Shown piece after piece: positions 9,638-21,385 of a DNA stretch of 64,000 bases; within the stretch, counting starts at the first letter, position 1, and each line of letters opens with the position of its first letter. This DNA comes from Morinoia aosen (taxonomy: Eukaryota; Arthropoda; Malacostraca; Amphipoda; Talitridae): the NCBI GenBank assembly GCA_030386875.1, contig CM059562.1, positions 25,721,360 to 25,785,359 of the forward strand, given 5' to 3'. Under the pieces are notes generated by a model that was not told where the DNA came from, made no database searches, and saw only the letters and a program-made list of their open reading frames with translations. The position numbers and the translations under genes are program-made.

Positions 9638-11649
9638 CACTAAGTCTTCAGTCGTCTCGAATTTGAATTCACCAAGCCATCCCTTTTGTAACAGACCGAT
9701 ATTTAACTTTTCAAATGTATTTATTTCTGATGCTCTCATTCTGTCACATGATAAATTTCTAACACCCTCTGAATACTATTAAAAATATCACAACGGGATG
9801 GCATGAGCAAACATTTTCTTTATTCTGCATGTTTAAATATCAGCATGTGTCGTCTGATTTTTTCGTATGAATAATCACCACCACGCACAACCTGATTTCG
9901 TGCGATCCGATTGCATCACTCGGTGACGGAAGCCAAAATTCTGGTTACGAGACTGCAGGTCTTCTGATAATTAGGGCCGGCCGCACTAGGGCAGCTGTAT
10001 TTGTAAACAGAGGGGGTAGGATTTGTGTCGGACCCAGTGTGTGCCACACCACACGTCGGCCCACATAAACCACACACCCCATCCTATCTGTGAATAATCA
10101 TATCAACCTGTACGCCACCATCCATCCCGCCCCGCATTGTGTTTATCTTCAACCAAACAATTCTTGGTTTGTTTTAATGTCCTGAAAGACGAAATTTTAC
10201 AAGTTCGACGATGAAACCTTGCTATTCCAACGCACTAAATCTCTTTGATTCCTAGAGTAAAAATTACTTTCATATAAACTGTACAAATTTATGAAATCAA
10301 ATCGCATTCAATAGATTCGCCTCACTTGCAGAGCTGCGTTTTTGTAGTGTATGGAAGCGTTTTGAGAGAGATATCTGCGTGAGCACGCGGCTGTAACAGT
10401 TCTTAATTGCAGGCCTCAAGAGGAAATTATATCAGCAATTGCCTCCTTCATGAATTAACTCGAAGAATTACCACAACTGCATCTCTTATCGTGTCCTAAA
10501 AGAGAGGGGAGCTTGAAAGAAATTTGTTTATTTGAATACAAGCGGATTATTTCAGTAATTTACCTTAAAATTTAAAAACATGTCATTTCCTTGTTATGGT
10601 CACAAGGTATCATACTTCTCATTGTACCTCAACGCTATACCTCGAAAATAATTTGAAATGTTCACACCTGTGACGGTAGATGTAAAAATAAAACGTGACG
10701 CATTCTCAAACGTCTCTCTCGAAATTGATGAATTACGATAAAATTAAAAATCCGAACTGCTGCGCTCTTAAAATTATACTTCTCGATAATTTTAAAAGGA
10801 AATACTTACCTTGAATTTTGAAATAACATGAACTTATAATTGATATTGTGCTATGTCGTACACGCGAACTGAATTTTTATGTTGAAAACTATTCAGAGCT
10901 TTTCAGAGACTTCTTCCTCCTTTTCTGAGAATCTCTGAGTGCTACTCGTCATAACTCGACGTCACAAGCACCATCCAGCTGTACAAAACCGTGCATTTTG
11001 AGTCCGTATTACCCCACGTTCATGAGGAAGCAAGGCAGGCCAGCGTCCAGAGCACAGAGGGCCCCTCATTAGGCCGTCTGCATTTAGACGACTTGCTTTA
11101 CTTTTTAGAGCGGACCCAACCCTTAATTAGGGCCCTTCATTTCAAGCCCACCAGCATAAATTGGAGAGAAGGATTTAAGCATTCGCCTTCAACAACATTA
11201 TAATCAACAAGACTAAGTGTTTTCAAGTCGTTTAACCCTTAAGTTTTACGGTTTTGTTTTCAAAGTTTATGCACACTCAGCGACCACAGATGGAGGCAAA
11301 ACTATTACAAAAAAAATTAACTTCTGAGCTGAATATGAGAAAAAGCGGGCAAATGAAAATTTATGCAATTTCGTAGCATCATTCAAATCTTCTAATTAAC
11401 GGCACGTGTATACATAAAAATGCATACAGTTATATTTTTGTATGCATCCGCTCTTACGACTGAAGAGCAATGATTTTTCATGTAATCGATCAAGAGCATG
11501 CAGACTTTCAGCTAGTTATTGAAAACTTCTTATTGATATCGGAGAAATGTTCTTAGATGTTTTGATGTAAGGAATGAATGAATTGCAGCCGCTCATCAAT
11601 ATTGACAGCTAACGGACGTTTTCTCGTTTACTCAGATTAGATTTGAAAA
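9638..11649. other. No recognised gene; GC-rich patch at 9975-10135
   Basis: Mostly AT-rich. The patch around 9975-10135 (GGGCCGGCCGC, CCACACCACACGTCGG, CCATCCCGCCCCGC) stands out in base composition but has no ORF or known motif. A 70-codon plus-strand frame at 10991-11203 has no recognised domain. Confidence 0.4.
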
Positions 11650-12018
11650 GTTAGTAAAATCTCCCTAACAGCAACAAAGACGTTCCAAAGAGAATAAGGA
11701 GGAAGTCATCAGTTTCTCTGGACCGTAAGGAACGCGGAATCTATGCACAAGGTGAGTTTTCACTTAAGACCCCTGCGCATAGAAACATTGAGTTGGGAAA
11801 GAAGTCCATGAAACAAGATAAAAGATGAAAAAGAAAGTAGTAGGTGCTGAAAAACAGGACAGCAGTGAACCGAAACCGAAAAACGGAGTTCCGTAACAAA
11901 ACAAAAACTTATTATTTTCCAACTAAAGGAAGGTCTACCTAACCCTCAGCTCGAGACGTCACATTTACACTCTCGGATTGCAAATTCACATAGATACAAT
12001 AATTGTACCTCACGGGGG
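11650..12018 (-). mobile_element. A-type retroposon, copy A3 (long form)
   Basis: Full-length-like copy, from TTAGTAAAATCTCCCTAAC to ACAATAATTGTACCTCACGGGGG. It has the long spacer after GCACAAGGTG. First of four A copies in the same orientation within 1.8 kb. Confidence 0.7.
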
Positions 12019-12190
12019 TCCTCATTTACCCTTACAGGTAATGGAGATCTATGAGCGTCTTTGCGTATATCTGGTGATATATGATTGTTCTCTCTGGAAA
12101 TACGGAAATGCCGAAATGATGAAGAAATACCCCCAAATATTTTCTACAGTTTCGTTATCACGTTGTCTCCTTCCTCTCTCTGTAACATTT

Positions 12191-12558
12191 TGTTGCGGTT
12201 AGGGAGGCTTAAACTAACTTATAATCTAAACTAAAGAGAGGAAAGAGGAAGTCATTGTTTATTTGGGAGTCAAGGGAACGGGGAATCTATGCACAAGATG
12301 TGTTACAACACAAGATGCCTTGCGCACAAAAACCAGTTAAAAAGCCAGTTTATGAAAAAATTTCAAAGTTGAAGAAAAACGTAGTAAGTACTAATAAATA
12401 GGACAGCAGTGAACCAAAAAAAGAGGATCCGTAACAAAATAAAACACCTATTCTGTTTCAACAGAAGTAAGACTTACCAAACATACAACTCGGTACCTCG
12501 GGTCTTTTGTCTGGGAGCCTCAACTCCCATAGATAAAATAATTGTATCCCACAGAGGA
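12191..12558 (-). mobile_element. A-type retroposon, copy A4, with inverted 3' terminal piece
   Basis: The segment 12233-12558 runs in the usual orientation from AAAGAGAGGAAAGAGGAAG to TTGTATCCCACAGAGG. But 12195-12227 reads GCGGTTAGGGAGGCTTAAAC..., the reverse complement of the A 3' end. The terminal piece is therefore inverted, or belongs to a second truncated copy in the other orientation. Confidence 0.65.
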
Positions 12559-12570
12559 GGATTTTCGCCC

Positions 12571-12930
12571 ATTATTATTATTATATAAGAAATTTTTAGC
12601 CTCCCTTAACCACGACAAAGATGTTCCAAGAGAGGAAAAAGAAAAGCACCATTTAGTATGGAGTTGAGGGAACGTGGTATCTATGCACAAGGTGCACAGA
12701 AACAGTAAGCTAGGAAAGAAGTTCATGAAACAAGAAAAAGTTGAAGAAGAAAGTAGTAGGTGCTGAAAAACAGGACAGCAGTGAACCGAAAAAAGATGGT
12801 CCGTAACAAAACAAAAACCTATTTTATAACAACAAAAAGGAAGCCTACCTAACCTTTAGCTCGGGCCCACACATGGTTCCCCTGGGAGCGCTAATTCCCA
12901 TAGGTACAATAGTTGTATCCCCCTGAGAGG
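12571..12930 (-). mobile_element. A-type retroposon, copy A5 (short form) with 12-bp target duplication
   Basis: Flanked by GGATTTTCGCCC at 12559-12570 and 12931-12942, an exact 12-bp duplication. On the minus strand it ends in an (AAT)n tail (12571-12583 on the plus strand), as copy A12 also does. The young short form has GCACAAGGTGCACAGAAAC. The minus-strand frame at 12520-12726 is similar to one in A12 only because both lie in this repeat. Confidence 0.8.
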
Positions 12931-13110
12931 GGATTTTCGCCCAAACCAGTGCTTCATAGTGAGATACAGAATACTCGCAGATGGCAGCAAGACCCGTTTC
13001 TTAATGTGCTATGATTAATATTGAAATTACACATAACATGAAGCTTCCGCCAGTGGTATTTTACACTCCCTAAGTTAAGAGTCAATTCACAGTTGAAGCA
13101 CAGTATTAAG

Positions 13111-13464
13111 TTATTTTAAGCCTCTCTAACCGCTACAAAAAAAGAACGTATCGAAGAGAGGAAGGAGGAAGGCACCATTTAGTCTGGAGATAAGAGTATG
13201 GGGAATCTATGCAGAAGAGGCATAGGAACAGTAAGTTGAGAAAGCAGTTCATAAAACAAGATAAAAGTTTAAAAAGAAAATAGCAGATGCTGAAAAAAAC
13301 AGGGCAGCAGTGAACCGAAAAAAGGTGGTCCTTAACATAACAAAAAAATATTTTATTTCCACAAAAAGAAGGCCTACCTAACTGTCAGCTCGGGCCCTCA
13401 CACATTTACCCCCTGGGAGTGCTAATTCCCACAGATATAACAGTTGTATCCCCTGAGGGGAACT
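13111..13464 (-). mobile_element. A-type retroposon, copy A6 (short form) with target duplication
   Basis: Flanks CAGTATTAAG (13101-13110) and CAATATTAAG (13465-13474) match at 9 of 10 positions. The body runs from TTTTAAGCCTCTCTAACCGC to TATCCCCTGAGGGG. Confidence 0.8.
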
Positions 13465-13474
13465 CAATATTAAG

Positions 13475-16400
13475 ATGATAGCTTGTAACTACATGTCAAA
13501 TGTTGCTTTAATTTGTCATGGGACTCGCAAATTAAGCAAAAGACCGACATCAGTGTTTTCACTAATGGACAGTCATATGAAAAATTAAATTTATCACATC
13601 TTTGCAACATAAGGTATACTCATATGAGTCTTTCGGCCAAACAAACAGTGGCGCTCAGTATTTTGACTACTAAGCAGCGTCGTTTTGTGTAACTATATAA
13701 GTATCGTACAAAACCAATATCTCCTACCTTACCAGGCTTGCTCCTAGATTTGCCAAAATAACAATGAATTCACGCAACTGATCACAACAATGGTGCCAGT
13801 TTCATCAGAATTCAATGCTGTCGCTCTGCGTAATTTCCATTTGCACTTCTATAAGGTGGTGCGTTAGTGATCAAAATTACCGTGGCCAGCGAAGATACGT
13901 AAATTCTTATATCTACTTACTGTGGTGTATACATTACTTATTATCCGATTTATATAGGAGTTAAATGGGGGAATCTTACTCGCGATTTAGATCGGTGCAA
14001 CGATAAGAACAAGATTGTAGCTCAGACAAACTTCAAAATGATAATGGATAATTTTTAAAGATTTTTCATTCGTATTTGAGGTAAGTCAAACTGTTTTCAT
14101 GGACCATGTGTTATCTAGGATAAATATGAAAAGGAAAACAGCGTAACGACGTCTTACTTAGGTAACTCAAAAGCTCCAGAGAAGAAATAGTCCTAATCCT
14201 ACTCAAACATCAAGGCAGCGCGCGAAAACAGTGTTTCCTTGCTTTCAATTCTCTTAAAGCACGGACTAACGTCAAGTCGAAACAAGCTGAACGACATTTC
14301 CATCATCGGTTTAATTTGAAATAAATACACAAAATAGTATTCTTTCATTCATTCATTCGACACAAGAAGTACGCCGCCTATTTCCTACGACGTTTAAGAC
14401 CAGATCAGCCCCGCACCATAGCAAATCAACAATATATTGTAGCTAACTTAATTTCGCCTCTTTGATTCATCACAAATAGTGCGAAATCTTCGACCACTCT
14501 TGTGAGATCATGATTTCTATGAGCAAGCATTGAGATGTGGACCCATTGGCAAAAATATGGGTCAAATATCATTTACATAAGCTCACGAAAACTTAATTAT
14601 TTCAGTTATTTTGAGAAACTCTTCATTGTAAGCATCGCATAGTTCTCAAGTTCGAACAGAAGACTAAATAAAGCAGTGGGCACAATGGTCCTAGCCATAT
14701 ATCAACCATAAACTCAAGGATAGAGAAATCCTGAATGGTCAGAATTCATGCCGTCCACCCAAGATACACAGTCTTGATTTCGGCTAACTGGGGGCCGTCT
14801 TGCTCCTTTGGCCTCTGTTTACGATCTTAATTTGTTGCGTTCCACGTCAATTGTTTCTTTAAGAGATGCATTACTTAGCTACGGAATGGACTCTAAGCAG
14901 ACAGCATTGCTCGCAACATGCAATGAGAATTCTTATCTCCGTGTTTTGTCGAATAAGAAATATCCATGAAGCATTTTATTGAAGTAAACAATTTTTCTCA
15001 TGGACCTTGAATGTTGTATTAAAGCAGTTTTTTACTTTCTCTACAGAACGCGTTTTTAAAAGACTGACAATCATAACTGAAAGCACGATTTACAAATTCG
15101 CGCAAATGGTCTTCCAGGTTGCAAAAATTACCGTTTATTCCCGTAGTAATGGTTTTATTTTTAAATGCGTGGGATCAATAAAAGTTCACTACACAAAAAG
15201 AAACATGATTCTATTGAACTATATTTCCGTTCGTAAGCATAATGAAATGACGTATTTGACCAATGACCACGTGAATGACAGTGTCTAGACCGTGACCTGA
15301 AATCGCACGTTAAAAAGCATTTCGCCCACTCTTCTGTAACCTACCGCCATTTGGGACTTCACTTTATTTTCCAGAATTAATCCAGTTACCCTCCCCTTCA
15401 GTGCACATACTAACGTGAAATAAAACATTACTCATGCTAAACTCTGTATCAGAGAGGCATTATCAGTCCCGGGACCTCATTTGCTAACCATATAAAATGA
15501 GCCGACATGTGCCAACACTTGCCACGGGGGCATGTAAATTTTCTAAGAAATAAGTGCACACGTCAACAAGGAGAATTTTGTGATTCCCTAAGATCATGCA
15601 AGATGATAAACGACAAGAATCGCAGGAAAAAATTACTCATACAATTAGGTGGATCTGTTCCACTCTAACCACCGTATTCATTGCTTCTTGCGCAAAATGA
15701 TTGAAATTGTTTTCGTTAACCAAAAAATATCAAATCATTTTCAAAGAAACGTCGTAGTAATGCTAGTGGACCAATTCTTGAAATAAAACTCAGATCAATT
15801 CTATGTAATTAAGTACTCGTAAAATGAAGTGGCGCGTAAAAAAACCTGAGACAGCTTACAAAAATAGCTCATATCCTGTTCGCTTCAATAACAACTTCGG
15901 TTATTTCATGTTTGAAAAAATTACAGATGCTTCCAGGTCATTTAATCACAATCCTGAATTAATGACTTATGTCATGCATGTTAGTACCCTCAGGTTCATC
16001 AAAACCAAACTGGCTCTCAACTTTCTGCTCTGATTTGAATACTACCACTTTCTCTCGATACCAAGAATTAGTTTTCCATGCAGCATCGCAGTAGAGCCTC
16101 CGGAAAATCATATTAGTTAATCTCCCTGTCTGGGAACTATTTTTACTGTTTCACAGGCTATTATTTGAGCACAGCGTCGTAACTACGTCATAAAGCGAAA
16201 CGTCCCGAGGAAAGCCTGCGTAGCAAGCGTGAATTCGTAAGCAAGACATGAGACGAATATTACGACGTCGTTTGCGAGCAGATGAGAGATGTAACTGCCG
16301 CCAGCAGTTCTTCAATAACTTCATTACTGAGGCAGGAAAAGGCAGCGGGAGCGGTCGCGTCACTAGCATCATCTGCACCGTTTGTGTTCACTATAAAAGG

Positions 16401-17919
16401 GGCAGTAAAAGCTAGAGATGCGCACCGCGGCCCCGCACCAGCACGGACTTGAAACAGCCTCACCGGCCGTCAATTGACACAGCCCTGACGGCACCGTGCG
16501 TGCCAGGAAATCTCGAATAAACAAACAACGAGAGCAGGTGCAAAAGCTCAAGCAAACCTAGAATGTATGTATGTTGAAGCTTACTGATCCGTCCAAATGA
16601 CTTAGACCGTACTCCATTAAAGAAAGTTAGAGGGGACCAAAGAGAAAGCAGAATATTATCAGCGATGTTCACGTTCATTTTTCCCCAGGTCTGGAAAATA
16701 AGCACTTCTGACGTTCATTCAGTAGACCGTGGTATATCATTGTACTGCGTAATGGTCAGGAATTACATTCCAACACCGAGGACGGCTAGTTGATTGAAGA
16801 AAAAAACGCTCTCAGCTATGATAGTTCCATGATTTATAAACTAGCATAAAATACACGAAAAATTATTTAGCACATAGCTAACGAAGTGCAAATTATTGGA
16901 CATGACATTAATTTCTAGTGAGAGAGATTCCCCCACTCAACACATCACAAGCTCGTAGAAACATCAATGTAATGAAGCGAAATCAATGTAATCCATGTGC
17001 AGTAATGCAGCGAAATCGAAGTGGCTTAGAACAGCGTCCTCACGCAAGAGATGACCAAATGAGCATCTTGCTCATTCTGCATCCGTAGAAATGCTAGTTT
17101 CCATTTATAATCATACTCCGTTGAGAAAACACGCAAACTTAAAAATACATTTTATGAAAAAAGCCAATTTTGTCATCCAGCGTCAGCGGGGACATCAAGG
17201 CTTGCTTACTCGATGATCATGAACATAGTTGCTACAATACATGATGGAAGCGAGCGATCTTATAGGCGCGTGCAGGTCGTAGATTGGTCAGAACGTCCTC
17301 TTCAGAGACAACAAAAAGGGTAACAGGCAAAAAATTGCGAGCACATTTCATACAAGTTTCCTATGCAGAAAGCCAGTTTCTGCGAATTAATCAGGAATAA
17401 ATACGAATTGAACGAATTAGGTAAAATGTGAGAAAAATCTCTTGGAATATTCTGTAATTATTGCTGAATACAGCGCGCGACCAACACCATTGGTACTGAC
17501 AATTAAAAGACGTCACCAGCCATGCCAGAACTAAGCTTTGCACTGTATTAGAACGTCAGCTATAGTCGCATCGCGCAATCCCGAAGTCGCTCTAACCAGC
17601 ACACGTTCTCAACTGCTTTGACTTCTTCATCCTGCTCAAAATTTGAGAACTTTATGTTTCTACGTACTTGGGATACATGTAATTTTTTTAGAAAAGTACA
17701 TTTTATTTTCAGATGCAATGTGAATCCCAATCTCCGGAATTCAACGTCATGAAAGTTTAGGGGCCTTCAGTTCGTTTGATTATTAATTCTAAATTCCGTT
17801 CATACGGTATCCCAGATATTATATAGAAGACTACATTAATATTTTGAGAATCTTCATGGGAATAATTGCTCATCTTGCAATACTACCAAGACTAACAACG
17901 TAGTTGACATTCAAAATAA
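13475..17919. other. Long stretch without a recognised gene or repeat
   Basis: 4.4 kb of AT-rich DNA that matches none of the repeat families in the window. Short frames at 15007-15288, 15824-16033 and 16151-16705 have no recognisable domains. The only special spot is a GC-richer patch with a TATA box near 16392, listed separately. Confidence 0.45.
16330..16500 (+). promoter_or_regulatory. Possible TATA promoter in a GC-rich patch
   Basis: CTATAAAAGGGGC at 16391-16403 is a strong TATA-type word. It lies in a GC- and CpG-richer stretch (GCAGCGGGAGCGGTCGCG upstream, GCACCGCGGCCCCGCACC about 30 bp downstream). No coding exon can be identified downstream and no exact arthropod initiator is seen at +1, so this is only a candidate. 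Confidence 0.2.
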
Positions 17920-17924
17920 AATTG

Positions 17925-18310
17925 ATTATAATATTATAAGTGAGTTTCAGCTACCCTTACCAGTTACCACAATCAAGATGTTCAAAGAGAGGAAGGGTGA
18001 AGGCACAATATAATACAGAGCTAAGGGAACGCAGAATCTCTGCACAAGATGCGTTTCCGCACAGGATCCCGTGTGCATAAAAACACTGAGTTGAGGAGGA
18101 AGGTTAGGAAACAAAACAAAACTTGAAGAAGAAAGTCAGAGTCGCTGACAGACAGGGCAGCAGTGAACCGAGAAAACATGGTCCTTAACAAAACAAAACT
18201 TTTTATTTCAACAAAAAATAGGCCTACTTAACTTTCAGCTCGGGACCCGAGATTTTCCCGTTGAGAGTGCTGATTCCGATAGATACAATAGTAGTATCCG
18301 CGTGAGGGGA
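17925..18310 (-). mobile_element. A-type retroposon, copy A7 (long form)
   Basis: Runs from TACCCTTACCAGTTACCACAAT to GTATCCGCGTGAGGGG. The long-form spacer GCACAAGATGCGTTTCCGCACAGG is present. It lies about 80 bp before the LINE C relic. Confidence 0.7.
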
Positions 18311-18384
18311 TATTAAAATGAAATATATACTTGCACTTCTGTACGGTTCTTGTCGGAACTTGCTGGTCATTTGTTCTACGTCGG

Positions 18385-19215
18385 AACAGGAAAGAAGAAA
18401 GAAAAACAGTTTATTTCCACTAAAGATGATACAAAAATTTCTAATGGTTTTTAAAATGTCTTAACATAAAGGTCCTTAGTTGGTATACACGCAAGGTATC
18501 GCAATTAGTCATGTAGATAGTCGAAACAAATGATTGAAAGAAAAACATGGAAAAATGTATTCCCTTTGTTGCGTTAGTTTAGGTTTGAAAATACATGCCA
18601 ATACGATTTAAAAAATAAAAAACATAATACCAGTGACGATGCATTGTTGAAAACACTCTTATTAGAGCGCACTTACATTGAACCACGAGCTGAGGAACTT
18701 ACGATATCAGGGATTAATATTGAAAGAAAAATGGGAGGATTTAAATATACGTCTAAGACAATGCAGTACTCGATGCAATGCGATCGACATTCGGAACTAT
18801 CTTTTCACTCCTAGGTATAGACTAGTATGCCAATCAACAAACTCGTAGAAAATAAAATATTTTACAAAACATATATATATTTCCTACACAAATGATGGCA
18901 GCACAAAAGAGTTCACCGGAGTCGGAAACATGAAAAGAAATTGTTGTACAACGCCAACTAAAACATTTACAGTATAATTGGAGCAATACGTGAAATTACC
19001 TAAGTAATGCTGGCATAACAAACTCACGAGCGTAAGAAACGACCAATTGCCATACGAGGCTACCAACAACATTTTAGGGTATGAGTAAGAAAGAAAACAC
19101 TAAATATCCTATAAATTTAATACGCAAGATGAATTACATCGCTTTTTAAAAGTCTTAATACGAAGGTTTTTAGTTGACAAACAGATGTGCCATTATAGCC
19201 CATGACATTGCTTGT
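18385..19215 (-). mobile_element. LINE C 3'-end relic, copy C1
   Basis: Shares blocks with C3 (GAAAGAAAAACAGTTT, then GGTTTTTAAAATGTCTTAA, then TCGAAACAAATGATTGAA) and with C4 (GTCGGAAACATGAAAAGAAATTGTTGTACAACG, then GAAATACGTGAAA-like words, then GAGTAAGAAAGAAAACA). On the minus strand this is 3'-untranslated sequence ending in a TTTC-rich tail. No coding part is kept. A short AT microsatellite lies near 18868. Confidence 0.5.
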
Positions 19216-19465
19216 ACAAGAGACAGAGAAAATGATAATAACAATGAATTCCCATAGCAAGTCATTTCAACCCTTTAACATCCGAATTTTGTACTATATT
19301 ACCATTATCACAACCACCATCATTCAACTAGCACCGGCATCAGGTAGCCACCGACATTACAACGAGGAAGTAACTGCCATTCGACAAAGAACTTCGAAGA
19401 ACACATTAGGGCACAAATTTCACGAGGAATAAAACATATTAGAGCTGTTGATGAAAGTGGCATCG

Positions 19466-19650
19466 AGATTTTTCAATGCCTGAAGGGGAATGGAAGTTGT
19501 TTAAAGATGCGGTGGAAAAATGTGCAAGGGAAGTGTGTGGGGTAAGAAAGGTTGGAGGGGGGATTAGAAAGGGGAGTGAATGGTGGAACGGAGAAGTAGG
19601 AGCGGCTGTGAGAAGAAAGAGGGGGGCGTTCGAAAGGTGGCTGCAACAAG
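19466..19650 (+). pseudogene. LINE E ORF, segment 1 (linker before reverse transcriptase)
   Basis: The frame reads MPEGEWKLFKDAVEKCA, then WWNGEVGAAVRRKRGAFERWLQQ. This matches the region between endonuclease and reverse transcriptase of RTE-type LINEs, where a (W)WNxEV...KR/A motif is usual. It breaks exactly where the LTR-like unit begins; the residues beyond Q at 19650 are not LINE. The continuation FEEYKERKKEVQRMVRRAK is found 1.7 kb downstream. Confidence 0.75.
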
Positions 19651-19788
19651 GTGTCAGGCTATTGTCGAAGATGCCGACTTGTGCTTATATAATTTAACAG
19701 GAGGGAAAATAATTCTCCTCGCATAACTAAACTCTCGTATCACTGATACTTGAGAAGCATTTATCCGTCTCAGATTTGAAAATTTCAA
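19651..19788 (+). repeat. LTR-like direct repeat, left copy
   Basis: 138 bp starting GTGTCAGGCTATTGTCGAAG. It matches 20797-20934 with only two differences (T/C at the TGCTTATA/TGCCTATA site and C/A in GTCTCAG/GTCTAAG). It contains a TATATAATTTA box. This suggests an LTR or a recent internal duplication of the inserted unit. Confidence 0.7.
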
Positions 19789-19963
19789 TAACGGGAAACT
19801 ATTACCGCCGATCGGGGAACTATTACCGCCGAATGGGAAACTATTACCGCCGAATGGGAAACTATTACCGCCGATCGGGGAACTATTACCGCCGAATGGG
19901 AAACTATTACCGCCGAATGGGAAACTATTACAGCCAAATAGGAAACTATTACCAACGAATCCT
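19789..19963 (+). repeat. 21-bp minisatellite GAATGGGAAACTATTACCGCC
   Basis: About eight 21-bp units. GATCGG and GAATGG variants alternate in a 63-bp pattern (one GATCGG unit, two GAATGG units). The unit is a multiple of three, so frames stay open on both strands (NYYRRMG repeats on plus, FPFGGNS on minus). These frames are products of the tandem array. Confidence 0.9.
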
Positions 19964-19990
19964 AAAAATAAAAGATCAACGATCAATAAT

Positions 19991-20307
19991 AGCTTCTCAG
20001 CCCAAAAACTCAATGGCTTCTCAGCCCAAAAAACTCAATGGCTTCTCAGCCCAAAAAACTCAATGGCTTCTCAGCCCAAAAAACTCAATGGCTTCTCAGC
20101 CCAAAAACTCAATGGCTACTCAGCCCAAAAACTCAATGGCTTCTCAGCCCAAAAAACTCAATGGCTTCTCAGCCCAAAAACTCAATGGCTACTCAGCCCA
20201 AAAACTCAATGGCTACTCAGCCCAAAAACTCAATGGCTACTCAGCCCAAAAACTCAATGGCTACTCAGCCCAAAAACTCAATGGCTTGTCAGCCCAAAAA
20301 CTCAATG
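19991..20307 (+). repeat. 24/25-bp minisatellite CTTCTCAGCCCAAAAACTCAATGG
   Basis: About 13 units differing in the A run (five or six A) and in TTCTCAG versus TACTCAG. Length changes in the A run shift the frame, which is why overlapping plus-strand ORFs all read through it. It directly follows a short AGATCAACGATCAATAATAG link that resembles the next array. Confidence 0.9.
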
Positions 20308-20510
20308 GCGACCAGATCAACGATCAAGCAAGGCCCAGATCAGCGATCCACAATGGCGACCAGATCAGCGAGCGATCACAATGGCGACCAGATCAACGAT
20401 CAAACATGGCGTCCTTATCAGCGAGCGATCAAGCATTGGTCAACTAGATCAACGATCAACATTGGTGACCAGATCAGCGATCAACAATGGCGACCATCGA
20501 CTATATCTGC
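20308..20510 (+). repeat. Degenerate minisatellite GGCGACCAGATCAGCGATCAA
   Basis: Six to eight irregular units of about 25-35 bp with the core CCAGATCA(A/G)CGATCAACAATGG. Third tandem array in series between the two LTR-like repeats. Confidence 0.8.
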
Positions 20511-20796
20511 AATAAGCTGATTAACTAAACCCACGACTTAAGCGATGGGCCTTATACTTCAGCCTCTTCCAGTTTAAATCGAAACATATTCCGGGAGTGG
20601 AGAACCATCTCGCCCACTTCTTGTCCCGAACTCCCAACCAACCAGAACTGGATTCGGCCTCTTCAGAAGAGAAAGGACAAGACTGTTCCTGAGCTGTATT
20701 AGAATAAGTGTTTCTAATTGTTAAGAAATAGTCTTAACATCGGGCTTAATAGCATGTTCGCGACATTACTTGCAGTAAGGTCTTCTCGGTAAGGGC

Positions 20797-20934
20797 GTGT
20801 CAGGCTATTGTCGAAGATGCCGACTTGTGCCTATATAATTTAACAGGAGGGAAAATAATTCTCCTCGCATAACTAAACTCTCGTATCACTGATACTTGAG
20901 AAGCATTTATCCGTCTAAGATTTGAAAATTTCAA
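20797..20934 (+). repeat. LTR-like direct repeat, right copy
   Basis: Second copy of the 138-bp repeat, 1,146 bp downstream of the first and 136 of 138 identical. It begins TGTCAGG. If it is an LTR, the region to about 21286 would be the rest of it, because a primer-binding-site-like word follows. Confidence 0.7.
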
Positions 20935-21287
20935 CAGCTAGAATTCGTTCGGCTCTAAAAACTAGAAGCTTGATTAGCTCGTAGCTTATCATCTCGACTC
21001 AAATTTCGAAAGCTTGAAAAACCAGCTAAAATCTTCAAACCTTGTAACCAGATCGGACTCCGAAAATTACCGAATAAGCCGCATCCGGAAAAACCTGTGA
21101 GCAATCCCCAACTAAATAAATTAAGTCAGCACAACCTGACTTTCTATTATCCCTGAAGATATCAGGGAGATCCCCCGGGGATAAGAAGGACCAATCTAAT
21201 TAATTCTTAATCGGGCAGAAACAGGATTCGCCCACCTGACTTTATCGTTGGCTCCAAAGAAGGACCAGCCAAATAAATAATCTATAA

Positions 21288-21305
21288 CTGGCACCCAACG
21301 TGCAT
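21288..21305 (+). other. Primer-binding-site-like motif
   Basis: CTGGCACCCAACGTGCAT resembles the TGGCGCCCAACGTGGGG class of tRNA-complementary primer sites that follows the 5' LTR in many retroelements. A second TGGCGCCCAAGAGG word lies near 21331. Suggests that the insertion in LINE E is an LTR-element fragment, but neither LTR border nor internal genes are proven. Confidence 0.35.
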
Positions 21306-21385
21306 CTCCCGAAACAACTATCAAACTTTTGGCGCCCAAGAGGATACAGCCAAACCAAATATCCAACACGAGGCAACCAGCAAAT

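Noticed and set aside
12520-12726. Conserved-looking protein MNFFPSLLFLCTLCID shared with 47779-47982 and 50133-50489
   Set aside because: The similarity is explained by the A retroposon DNA in each place; the frame is broken in most other copies.
19776-20520. Three overlapping plus-strand ORFs of 150-223 codons and a 119-codon minus ORF
   Set aside because: They are translations of the 21-bp, 24/25-bp and ~30-bp tandem arrays; open frames follow from the repeat unit, not from coding selection.
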